From contig CAJNDS010002095.1 in NCBI GenBank assembly GCA_905221605.1, positions 502,001 to 566,000 of the forward strand: DNA of 64,000 nucleotides, in the 5' to 3' direction. The DNA comes from Symbiodinium natans (lineage: Eukaryota > Sar > Dinophyceae > Suessiales > Symbiodiniaceae). The position numbers were made by a program, and so were the translations under genes. The notes below the pieces were generated by a model. It did no database searches and was not told the origin of the DNA. It saw nothing but the letters and a program-made list of their open reading frames with translations. Below, in pieces: positions 47,201 through 54,800 of the stretch; position 1 is the stretch's first letter, and each line of letters opens with the position of its first letter.

Positions 47201-50200
47201 TTAGGGTTTAGGGTTTGGGGTTCAGGGTTCAGGGTTTCAGGGTTTAGGGTTTAAGGTATGCTTTAGGGTTTTAGGGTAAGCTTAAGGCGATTGGGCTTGC
47301 AACTCAAGGGAGCAAAGAATACCATAAGCGTTGCACAACCCCATGACTTAATCCTCAACGTAAGGCTCGAACCCTATCTCCCGAAAGGCCTCAACCCCGA
47401 AATCCTCAAACCCTGACTCCCTAAACCCTAAACCCTAAACCCTAAACCCTACACCCTACACCCTCAACCCTGGGGTTTAAATACACAAGGTCCAAATTCC
47501 GTAGAGACCCTAAAGCCCTATACAGTGCTGCTTTAAGGAGAGGGTTTGGGTTTAGGGTTTAGGATTTAGGGTGTTTCGGGGGTCCTAATTCCTTAGCAGC
47601 CCTGGACGAAGAACCTTCCTGAGCCTGAGCCTCCCTGGAATGGCCCTACCGGTCTCGCCCGAGTCAGGAGGCGCGCCGGAGCACGGAAGGGTTTAGGGTT
47701 TAGGGTTCTAGGGTTTAGGATTTAGGGTTTAGGGCTACAGAAGCTACAGAAACTGCATACCGCAACGACATGTCATGAAGTCGGAGAACCGCAAGCCCCA
47801 AAACCCCAAAACCTGTCAGCGCCGTGCAGCGCGTAGCCTCCTCTTGTGCTCTCACAGCTCAGGTCGTCACGCGTGCTCGTCGGACCTTGTGCCTTTGTAG
47901 GGCTGACAGGGTTTCATAGGTTTTAGGGTGTTAGGCTAGTTTTAGGGATTCAGGGTTTTAGGGTTTTCGGATTTAGGCTGTCGGGTTGAGTTTTAGGGTT
48001 TGGGGTGTAAGGGCTTCAGGAGCTTTAGATGTGTCTTTGGGTTTTGGGGTTTGGGGGCCCCTTGGACGTCCCAACATCTCAATACACAAACTGGTAGTTG
48101 TCGAATTAAATGTTGAGTCTTTAGGTTTAGGGTCCTGATGTAAAACCGGATGCCGTTTTCGGTAGGAAGGCCAACAAAGTGATCCGAATGTACAGGACTG
48201 CCCACATTATTGTGGCTGAGACCGCACATCCGAGTAGCTAGAACCGAAAACCGTGCAGTCAACTCGGCCTGATAGCGATGGAAAAGGGTGCCCTTTTTTG
48301 CTTAAAGGGGTTTATCACGGAACCTAAACCTACCAAAAAGGGAATAAGGGTACTACTGGGCATCCTAGGCTTACAAAGCAAGCCCAAAACAAAAAACATC
48401 CACAACCATGGGCGAGCTTCCCAGCCTTCTCCTTGGTCTGGCCGCTCTCGCCGTCAGGGCTGGATAATGACCACCCTCAGGCTACGACTGGAAGACCCTA
48501 AACCGCAAACCCTGAGCCCTAAACCCTAAACCCTAAACCCCTAAACCCCTAAACCCCTAAACCCCAAACCCCAAACCCCAAACCCTAAACCCTAAACCCT
48601 AAACCCCTGAAGACTAAGTCCCCCTTACAAGAGCATCCAGGATCAGGGGCTCCAGTTCAGGGTTGAAGGGCGAAAAGAAGTGAAAAAACGCCCTGGTTGC
48701 TTTTTTTCGGTTTCTATTAAGAGGTGGTTCAAGTTAGGGTTCCTTTTTAAAATTTTGCGCCCTTCTGAGAGTTCGACGCCCTTTCATAAGGACCCCTAAT
48801 TGAGAGAACCACCCATTTAATGCCCAAGCACTTCGACGAATATCTCCACACTCGGACCCCCCCCCCCCCCCCCCGTGTCCGTAATTAATGGGCCTCGTGG
48901 GGGATAGCGTTCGCGCTTTCGCCCACAGATCTTCATATTGCCATGACCCCCAGCCAGGTTTTTGGGGGTTTCGGGTTCAAGTATGACAGAGACAAGTCTG
49001 TTGAGCTGTAATGGACGATGATCTGTGCTGCAACAGCAGATCTATCCTAAGCCAAGCCCTCACCCACCATCCATCCACGATCGCGGAAGAAACACAAAGA
49101 AACTCTGAGACACAAACATCTTAACAAACACATAACCATGAAATGAACCCTTAACCCTTCAAAAGGTTCAAAGCCAAACGCAAGAAGCTGGCATGTAGGC
49201 CAAACCATGGGTAAAGGGTTTAGGGCTTATGGCTTAAGGTTGGGTAGAGGGTTGAGGATTTGAGGCGTCAAGGGGTTGAACTGGTTAAGTTACAAGGGTA
49301 TAGGATGTAACAGTGTAGGGTTTAGATCTTGGAAGAACACAAAACTCAACGCATGCATGATGGCCTACCTGCCGGCCCAATGAGTACTACAGTTCTTTTT
49401 GGTGGATACACAACTTTTCGGGGCTTAGTCCAAGCTTACTTCATATGAACTAAGACTATTGTTGTTCGTTTGTGGGGCTGTCGGTGTTTTGAAGAAGGAT
49501 GAAGCCTGAACCCCTAAGCCCCTAAGCCCCTAAGCCCCTAAGCCCCTAAACCCCTAAACCCCTAAACCCCTAAACCCCTAAACCCCTAAACCCCTAAACC
49601 CCTAGACCCTAAAACGCTAAACCCTAAACCCTAAACCCTAAACCATAAACCCTAAACCCTAGACCCTCAACCCTGCGTAAAAGCCCGACTGAGGCTGCCG
49701 ACCCCTTGGCTGGCATGGCCGGGCGACCTGCTGCCGCGAACTCGAGGGTTCATCACGGGGTTTAGGGTTTCAGGTTGAGGGCTTAGGGCTTAGGGTTTAG
49801 GGTTTGAGCTTTGGGGTTTAGGGTTTGGGGTTTAGGGTTTAGGGCTTGAGGGGGGTGTAGGGGGGTGTGGGCGGGGAGGGGGGTGGTTCAGGGGGATTGA
49901 GGGGCTAAACCCCAAACCCTAAAGCCCGAAACCCTAAGCCCCAACCCCTAAACCCCCAACCCCAAACTCTAAACCCCAAACCCGTAAACCCAAACCCTAA
50001 ACCCCAAACCCCAAACCCCAAACCCTAACCCCTCAACCCAAAACCCCAAAACCTAAATCCTAAATCCTGAAACCCCAAACCCTAAACCTTATAAACCCTA
50101 ACCCTAAACCCTAAACCCCAAACCCTATCCCCAAACCCTAAACCCTAAACCCCCCTCGCTCTTTTCTTCGGCCGCGCTCGACGACGGCACGGCTCCCGAG

Positions 50201-50444
50201 GAGTCAGGGTCCTCCGGGTTTAGGGTTTAGGGTTTAGGGTTTAGTCGGTGTAGGGTTTAGGGTTTAGGGTTTAGGGTTTAGGGTTTCGGGTTTCGGGTTT
50301 AGGGTTTAGGGTTTAGGGTTTAGGGGGTGTAGGGTTTAGGGTTTAGGGTTTAGGGGGTGTAGGGTTTAGGGTTTAGGGTTTAGGGGGTGTAGGGTTTAGG
50401 GTTTAGGGTGGGTCCTCCACGCGGCGGCGTTTGGCCTCAGGCTC
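31773..50444 (-). CDS. Calcineurin-like metallophosphoesterase gene, at least 22 exons
   Basis: Spliced in phase, the exons rebuild a metallophosphoesterase with every metal-site motif: DIHTD (43794-43814), GDVSD (split 43541-43607/42533-42573), GNHD (42149-42208), SHF (34076-34111) and GHTHFGWD (32830-32922). Linking segments match a eukaryotic/bacterial subfamily I recall from its SHFLPR, VFGHTHF and DGVRYVQ blocks. Core exons in transcript order: 43794-43814, 43541-43607, 42533-42573, 42149-42208, 40858-40902, 40028-40069, 39519-39568, 37446-37485, 36114-36168, 35144-35217, 34076-34111, 33432-33479, 33139-33189, 32830-32922, 32221-32262, 31773-31820 (TAG). Probable N-terminal exons: 50415-50444, 50160-50211, 49685-49727, 48426-48459, 47608-47634, 45866-45883. 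About 270 residues of core. Substrate unknown; such enzymes hydrolyse phosphoesters with two metal ions. The start codon is not found. Confidence 0.8.
31852..31959 (-). repeat. Long uninterrupted CCCTAAA array
   Basis: About 15 perfect heptamers in a row, the first sizeable telomeric block after a ~9.6-kb gap. It lies in the last intron of the metallophosphoesterase gene, in C orientation on the plus strand. Confidence 0.95.
32830..32922 (-). CDS. Metallophosphoesterase exon with motif V (GHTH)
   Basis: CTTCCAG|CAACTT to GTGCAG|GCACACG (GC donor), 31 codons: LRPDVHVFGHTHFGWD and DGVRYVQ. Both His of GHTH bind metal in the family. The next acceptor (CCGACAG|GCAGCC) repeats CAG|GCA. Confidence 0.88.
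33139..33479 (-). CDS. Two metallophosphoesterase exons before GHTH
   Basis: 33432-33479 (GCTAAG|GAGCTT) encodes ELSLEKRFLMLPCLPK; 33139-33189 encodes ASGSVYLRKRVEDTWFE. The donor AAG|GCCAGG and the acceptor CCTGAG|GCCAGC repeat AGGCCAG on both sides of the intron, as expected from insertion of an intron with target duplication. Confidence 0.8.
34076..34111 (-). CDS. Metallophosphoesterase exon with motif IV (SHFLPR)
   Basis: GCGCCAG|GCTCTC to CGCATT|GTCCTAC encodes ALVTFSHFLPRI, 36 nt. The His of SHF is the fourth metal-site histidine. Both neighbours are in phase 0. Confidence 0.82.
35144..36168 (-). CDS. Metallophosphoesterase exons with MVDYERCRFPP
   Basis: 36114-36168 (GCTGGCAG|ATTCCG to CCTG|GCGTCC) encodes SVAECMVDYERCRFPP; 35144-35217 (CTGAAG|CCGCTG to TTG|GTTGAAG) encodes SMFDDSAARRIDTMPFGRPDL. 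The first resembles the SDFRxCRWP region of the family. Confidence 0.72.
35326..35486. mobile_element. MITE family I copy with telomeric insert
   Basis: GGTACTTCTTAACCATTACAACTGT ... GGTTAATAATTAAACCCTAA ... CATGAACCTCCAAGTA. CCCTAAACCCTAAAC interrupts the right terminal repeat. A TA-dinucleotide run and telomeric block lie directly at its left. Confidence 0.75.
36712..36850. mobile_element. MITE family I copy
   Basis: GGAGGTTCATCGTACTTGTTAACC at the left and GGTTAATATGTACCATGAACCTCC at the right are nearly perfect inverted repeats; ~139 bp, no coding capacity. It lies in a metallophosphoesterase intron. Confidence 0.82.
37446..39568 (-). CDS. Metallophosphoesterase exons VWVCPILSW and SWDPEPELEGPLW
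   Basis: 39519-39568 (GGGCCAG|GGCGTG) encodes GVWVCPILSWHHQSLG; 37446-37485 (CTCCAAG|GAGCTG) encodes SWDPEPELEGPLW and exits straight into GTTTAGGG. The first donor is GC and the phases (2 then 1) agree. The intron ends are TTTAGGG near the donor and CCCTAAACCCTGACAG near the acceptor. Confidence 0.75.
38569..38862 (-). CDS. GC-rich open frame of unknown function inside an intron
   Basis: A 97-aa frame, polar and probably helical in its second half (MAHLKDDVEQRR, ISMQALLANLKTE). It sits in the long intron between 39519 and 37485 and has no family I recognise. The plus strand is also open (38509-38817). It could be a fragment of a mobile element or an exon of another gene. Confidence 0.3.
   Translation of the reverse strand: MHTFGVHLPKLQLSWLDRCCCHPCASQRGVGQQLSQAAEAPHLPVDAGEVDALTTMAHLKDDVEQRRGQDDSTFFTISMQALLANLKTEIATPRVRP
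40028..40902 (-). CDS. Two metallophosphoesterase exons after GNHD
   Basis: 40858-40902 (CTTGAG|GTTGGC to CTCCAG|GCAGC) encodes VGEDETCVDKVAKLQ and 40028-40069 (GGCGCAG|GAGCTC to CGC|GTGGGC) encodes ELCSRLGVHNAAAR. Joined they fit the helix that follows GNHDLW in the family. A family-I MITE (40084-40227) sits 15 bases upstream of the second acceptor. Confidence 0.75.
40084..40227. mobile_element. MITE family I copy
   Basis: GGAGGTTCATGGTACTTATT and AATTGGTTGATAAGTACCAT/GAACCTCC pair as ~30-bp terminal inverted repeats. No TTTAGGG inside. The cleanest full-length copy. Confidence 0.85.
41550..41668. mobile_element. Dispersed element with central poly-C run
   Basis: GATGTTCCCCGTTCTACTAA ... 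a C run of about 20 ... AGGACTGTTAGTAGGGGCAA/CATCCC. The flanks are inverted relative to each other. A related copy is at 19983-20085 and a looser one near 8095-8345. Confidence 0.65.
42149..42208 (-). CDS. Metallophosphoesterase exon with motif III (GNHD)
   Basis: GGGGGCTCAG|GCGTTG to CTCTGG|GCCCTC (GC donor) encodes ALLKRKFADVFFVPGNHDLW, twenty residues. GNHD is the most diagnostic motif of the superfamily. Using the later GTAGCC donor (42119) would add ten residues that fit the family less well. Confidence 0.88.
42533..42573 (-). CDS. Metallophosphoesterase exon with motif II (GDVSD)
   Basis: Enters with two bases and reads GDVSDSLEVMETTL, then CTTG|GCCTGG (GC donor). The Asp residues of GDxxD are metal ligands. 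Its upstream intron ends CCCTAAACCCGAAGC then a short tract before CAG. Confidence 0.82.
43541..43607 (-). CDS. Metallophosphoesterase exon, DNLTWIARI to LIVAG
   Basis: Encodes DNLTWIARISDTDYV and ends ALIVA plus one base at GCAG|GACCACC, a GA donor. The split glycine codon is completed by the next exon (GCGCAG|GAGACG) to give AGDVSD. Confidence 0.8.
43794..43814 (-). CDS. 21-nt microexon with metal motif I (DIHTD)
   Basis: CTAGCTCAG|GACATC to ATTCAG|GACGAAG encodes DIHTDIQ only. The Asp and His of DxH are metal ligands in this family. The donor is GA. CAG|GAC also forms the acceptor of the next exon (GGCAG|GACAAT), giving a direct repeat at the intron ends. Confidence 0.7.
44266..44450 (+). 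repeat. ~58-bp tandem triplication containing TTTAGGG
   Basis: Three copies of a unit reading AAGGTTTAGGGTTTATTTCG then GGTTTAGCTACTTGAGTTGA and TAGGGTTTTGGAGATC. Telomeric heptads are part of the unit, so the amplification came after the repeat was embedded. Confidence 0.85.
44490..44550. other. Unassigned exon-like island
   Basis: GC-rich island directly before a G-orientation repeat. Plus strand: SLTADIRRRDLHSFRPLAH; minus strand: AVQVTPPNVGGETV. Both have plausible splice sites. It lies between two proposed metallophosphoesterase exons and is not needed there. Confidence 0.35.
45281..45425. mobile_element. MITE family IV copy
   Basis: GTACCTTGGACCCTTAAGCT ... AGGGCCATGGTAGGAACATA ... 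GGGGTACAACCTTAGGGG, with related copies at 16855-16995 and 59965-60085. In the 16.9-kb copy the two ends (AAGGTTGTACCC and GGGTACAACCTT) form a perfect inverted repeat. Confidence 0.75.
45866..45883 (-). CDS. 18-nt microexon before the DIHTD motif (probable)
   Basis: CAAACAG|CGCCGT to AGC|GAGTCGG (GA donor) encodes RRVTYS and would join directly to DIHTDIQ, in the place where the family has a beta strand leading into its DxH motif. The preceding exon may be 47608-47634 (GGSGSGRFF). The plus strand is open here too. Confidence 0.45.
48281..48370. mobile_element. Dispersed short repeat, TTTTTTGCTTAAAGGGG family
   Basis: Four similar copies share GTGCCTTTTTTGGTTTAAAG, GGAACCTAAACC, GGGAATAAGGG and TGGGTCCTAG: 16583-16690, 18640-18730, 48281-48370 and 58366-58452. 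No coding capacity; probably a non-autonomous element. Confidence 0.7.
48426..49727 (-). CDS. Two further N-terminal exons (probable)
   Basis: 49685-49727 encodes RPAMPAKGSAASV and exits at GG|GCTTTTACG; 48426-48459 enters with one base and encodes PDGESGQTKEK before AAG|GCTGGG. Low-complexity, polar sequence as expected for a disordered N-terminus. The plus strand of the second island is also open, with a signal-peptide-like MGELPSLLLGLAALAVRAG, so the call is tentative. Confidence 0.4.
50160..50444 (-). CDS. N-terminal exon pair of the metallophosphoesterase (probable)
   Basis: Exon 50415-50444 (GACTCAG|GAG to GGAG|GACCCACC, GA donor) encodes EPEAKRRRVE, a basic nuclear-signal-like stretch; exon 50160-50211 (CCGGAG|GACCCTG to AAGA|GCGAGG, GC donor) encodes DPDSSGAVPSSSAAEEK. 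GGAGGACCC is repeated at both intron ends and the intron consists almost wholly of telomere-like repeats. Assignment to this gene rests on phase and order only. Confidence 0.45.
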
Positions 50445-51014
50445 CTGAGTCGACGTTGAGGGTTCCTAGGGTTTCGGGTTTCAGGGTTTAGGGTTTGTCG
50501 GGTTTCAGGGTTTAGCCACCTAGGGTTTGTAGGGTTTCAGGGTTTAGGGTTTCAGGGTTTAGGGTTTAGGGTATGGGTTGTCTAGGGAATCGGGTTAGGG
50601 TGTAGGGTTTAGGGAATTTGGGTTTCTAGGGTTTAGTGTTTCTAGAGTTTCTAGGAGTTTCTAGGGTTTTTAGGGTTTCGGGTTAGGGCTAAATAGGGTT
50701 CAGGGCTTCGGGTTTAGGGTTTCTAGGATTTAGGGTTTTGGGCGTTTTAGGGTTTAGGGTTTAGGGTTTAGGGTGAAGAATAGGGTTTGGGGTTTAGGGT
50801 TAGTAGGGTTTAGGGTCAAGAATAAGGTTCAGCGTTTCTAGGGTTAATGGGGTTTAGGGATTATATTTCTGTTATGGGATGTATAGGGGCTTATAGGGTT
50901 TTATAGGGTTTCGGGTTAATAGGGTTAAGGTTGGGCGTTTTCAGGACGTTTAGGGGGAGAGCCTCATCGGTGTGTCTCTGTGTCTCCGTGTCTCTGTGTC
51001 TCTGTGTCTCCCTC

Positions 51015-51045
<31 letters not shown>

Positions 51046-51768
51046 CTCCAACGTCGTTGACCACAAGCTTGCCATCATGTCATTACGCTGTCACACTTGT
51101 TGCTTCCAGGGGCCTCATTGAAAACCTTCTCGCCCGATTCAGGCAATTGACTCTTGAAGCTGAAGTGACCCTAAACCCTAAACCCTAAACCCTAAACCCT
51201 AAACCCTAAACCCTAAACCCTAAACCCTAAACCCTAAACCCTAAACCCTAGGGTGTTTGGGTGCTTTGCGGCTTAGGAGCTTGCCACATTCCGTACATAA
51301 GAACCAGTGAGTACAGGCTTGCAAGTTCAGGGCTTCGGTGTTGCAGGGCCTTGGGGGGGTTTAGGGTTTAGGGTTTAGGGTTTAGGGTTTAGGGTTTAGG
51401 GTTTAGGGTTTAGGGTTTAGGGTTTAGGGTTTAGGGTTTAGGGTTTAGGGTTTAGGGTTTAGGGCTTGGGGACCTTTTGCGCTCAAGAGTTGGAAGGTTT
51501 ATGAGGATTAGGGAATCGAGGGCTCATGGCTTGAATCGAAGGGCGAGAAGGTAACCCCCGAAACTGGTTTGAGACTTTGGACCTTTACCCCAGACGCTGT
51601 ATTCTGAATACAGTTTGTTGAACCCTCAACCCTAAACCCTCAACCCTGAACCCTGAACCCTAAACCCTAAACCCTAAACCCTAAACCCTAAACCCTAAAC
51701 CCTAAACCCTATACCTACTAATTCAGACTACCACACTGTAGGTAAACAGCGTTGCAGGTGCGCGGGGT

Positions 51769-51838
51769 TCAGTCCTCCTGCTTGTGCTCGCGGGCGTCAA
51801 GAAGGAGCCGGGCGACTTCGGCGTGCCTGACCACGTGA
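51769..51838 (-). CDS. Last ankyrin exon
   Basis: GGGAG|TCACGT starts a frame HVVRHAEVARLLLDAREHKQ ending two residues later at TGA. An acceptor 12 bases downstream (GGTCAG|GCACGC) would also keep frame. Confidence 0.75.
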
Positions 51839-54800
51839 CTCCCTAAACCCTAAACCCTAAACCCTAAACCCTCAGCCCTAAACCCTAAACCCTAAACCCT
51901 AAAACCCTCAAACCCTAAACCCTGAAACCCTAAAACCCGAAAGCCTAAACCCTAAACCCTAAACCCTTAACCCTAAACCCTAAACGCTAAACCCTAAGAC
52001 TGGATCGCAATCGTAGGCCCTGCGTCGACTTATCCCTACTGCTCTCTAAGGGTCCGTGTACCTCTAGAGTACATACTTGGGCCTTTTAAAGGGGGTTTAG
52101 GGTTTAGGGTTTAGGGTTTAGGGTTTAGGGATTTAGGGTTTTAGGGTTTAGGGTTTTAATCGTAGCTTCAGGGCCCAAGTATATGCTATAGAGGTAAATG
52201 GACCCTTAGGCGTTTGGAGGGTTTGCAGTGTAACAAGGGTGCGTAAGCCCCATCCCCCAGAACAATCGAGGATGATATAGCCAAAATCCTGAACCCCCTA
52301 AACGCTAAACCCCCAACACCCTCAATTATTAAAGTCCAAATCCCTAAACACACGGGCACGGGCTCGCCTCTGGGAAAGCTCTTGCATAACAATGCCCGGC
52401 CAGCCTGTCAGCACATCCACAAACTCCAAAACCTAAACGCCCTAGCCCTAACCCTAAAACCTAAGCTCTATAGTAGCCAAAAAAACCTAAACTCCCTAAC
52501 CCGAATCCTAAAAGCCAAGCCCCACAGGAACCACTTTACTAACCTAAGCTCCAAAAACCCTAAGCCTAAAACCTAAGCCCTACAGCAACCCCCCAGCGAC
52601 GCAACAGAGGACCTATGAAAACGAAAACTTACCCTAAGGGTCCATGTGCCTGTACAGTATATACTTGGCCCCAAAAGCTACTATATAGGGACCCCTTTAA
52701 GGCCCAAGTATCTCTTTGGGTTAACTCTAACCCCCAGACCTCGAGGCCTTAGAACCACTAAACCTCAACAAAAGCCGCACAAGTCAAGGCCGGGCCCATC
52801 CCCCCCTAGACCCTAAACCCTAAACCCTAAACCCTAAACCCTATACCCTAAACCCTAAACCCTAAACCCTAAACCCTAAACCCTAAACCCTAAACCAAGC
52901 AGTTCAGGGGCCCCAACGCTTTGTAAGATGCTCGGGTGCTGGACAGTTTGGAGCTGCAGCTGCTTCAAGCAGTGCAGACACCACGGCCTTTGTGCAATTT
53001 GGTGTTTGGGGTTTAGGGTTTGGGGTTTAGGGTTTGGGGTTTAGGGTATAGGGTTTAGGGTTTTAGGGTTTAGGGTTTAGGGTTTAGGGCAAGTCTGAGA
53101 CATTGCCGTTGGTTTGCCAGCCTTGCTGAATGTCCTGACGGGAAAGAGGGGGGGGGGGGGGGGGGGGGTGGGGGCTAGGTAACCCATTAGTCTCTAATTC
53201 CCCCTAGACCCTAAACCCTAAACCCTAAACTCTAAACCCTAAACCCTAAACCGCTAACGCTACAGCTAAGGCTCTCCGTCAGCTTCCCAACTTTTCCCAG
53301 GTTCCTCGATTTAGCCCCACCCTCTCAGGCATTTCAAAGGTTTCGTCGTTGTTCAGTCATGTGTTGCTCGGTGGCCTTCCTCCCATCCTGAACTCTAAAC
53401 CCTAAACCCACGCCCTAAATCCTAAACCCTAACCCTAAACCCTAAACCCCACACCCCAAACGCCAAACCCTGAACCCCAAACCCCACGCCCTGGACCCTA
53501 CCCTGAACCCTTCATGGGTTTCGGGTGTAAGTCCCCTTCTCTACTTACTTGCTTAAGACCGCCCCCCCCCCCCCCGGCACCCCCCCCCTCTAAACATCGC
53601 TATATTCCCGTTATAGGGAATGTATCGTTTGTTGAACTTTTTGGTGGTCAAATCAGCATGGTCAGTTCTCGCAGTGATGGTCCCGTTTGGGGATCTTACT
53701 GTCAGGCGGCCCCCAAAAATTTAGGCTACGTCAAAACTGAACATCATTTAGAGAGCTGACCACATATGAAGTAGGGTTCATACTTCTTGTACCCCCAAAA
53801 GGACACCCAACGTATACACTCACCAATATTAAAAAGGAACCTTATATACACTCACCAACAACAGAGATATAAACGCTGCTTCAATATCCCCAGTTGTGTT
53901 GGTGTTTGGAGTGTAGTGTGTTAGGGCCTTACGGTTTGCGGATCTACGCAGGGTAGGGACCTGGACTTGTTTTCTAGGATTCCGGGCCTGGGGTTGTAGG
54001 TTTAGGGTTTAGGGCAAGGGGATTTTGGGGCTTTCGGATGGCCCTCCTGCATGTCAAGCGCGTCTTTTTGTTGCTGCAATTCTTGCTGGATTTAGGGTTT
54101 AGGGTTTAGGGTTTAGGGTTTAGGGTTTAGGGTTTAGGGTTTAGGGTTTAGGGTAAGAAGGACATACAATGTGTACGCTCACCAACATACCATGTACATT
54201 GCACATGCCCAGATCAGGTATGTACACTCACCAACATTTGCAAGGATACGCAAAAACAGTGTACTAGGAACCCCCACTTCATGTACCAATAAGGCAACCC
54301 TAAACCCTATACATCATGCGGGAGGTTCTCTACTGTATGATCCGATACGGGGATCCCCAGTATAATGTGAAGCCCTATAAAAAGTTCAGGGTACCCCGAA
54401 ACCCTAAACCCTAAAGCCTGAACCCTGAACCCTGAACCCTGAAGCCTGAAGCCTGAACCCTAAACCCTAAACCCTAAGCCAAGGAGCCACATGTCCGCCC
54501 CGTACGGCAGAGACCAACGGCAGGTCCCCGGCAGGGGTCTGTGGAAACGCCTGCGTTGGAGGCTGATGAAGTGGTTTGGGGTTTAGGGGTTAGGGGTTAG
54601 GGGTTAGGGGTTTGGGGTTTGGGGTTTGGGGTTTAGAGTTTAGGGTTTAGGGTTTGGGTTTTAGGCTTTAGGGTTTAGGGCTTTAGGGTTTAGGGTTTGC
54701 CCTACAGCTTCTAGGGTTTAGGGGTTTGGGGGTGTAGGGGGTTTAGGGGGTTTAAACGGTTTAGGGTTTAGGGGTTTAGAGGGTTCAGGGGGTTTAGGGG

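Larger units (their letters stand above)
34999..51250. repeat. Telomere-type repeat blocks in metallophosphoesterase introns and upstream
   Basis: C-orientation: 37003-37045, 37380-37440, 39439-39480, 43024-43075, 43205-43245, 45788-45835, 46268-46320, 47420-47470, 48507-48607, 49508-49672 (CCCCTAA and CCCCTAAA variants), 49897-50157, 51168-51250. G-orientation: 35265-35306, 37147-37213, 37685-37720, 39583-39700, 41768-41835, 41956-42115 (two ~65-bp units), 42598-42666, 45970-46075, 47195-47265, 47692-47735, 49760-49850, 50216-50410, 50465-50800. Confidence 0.92.
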
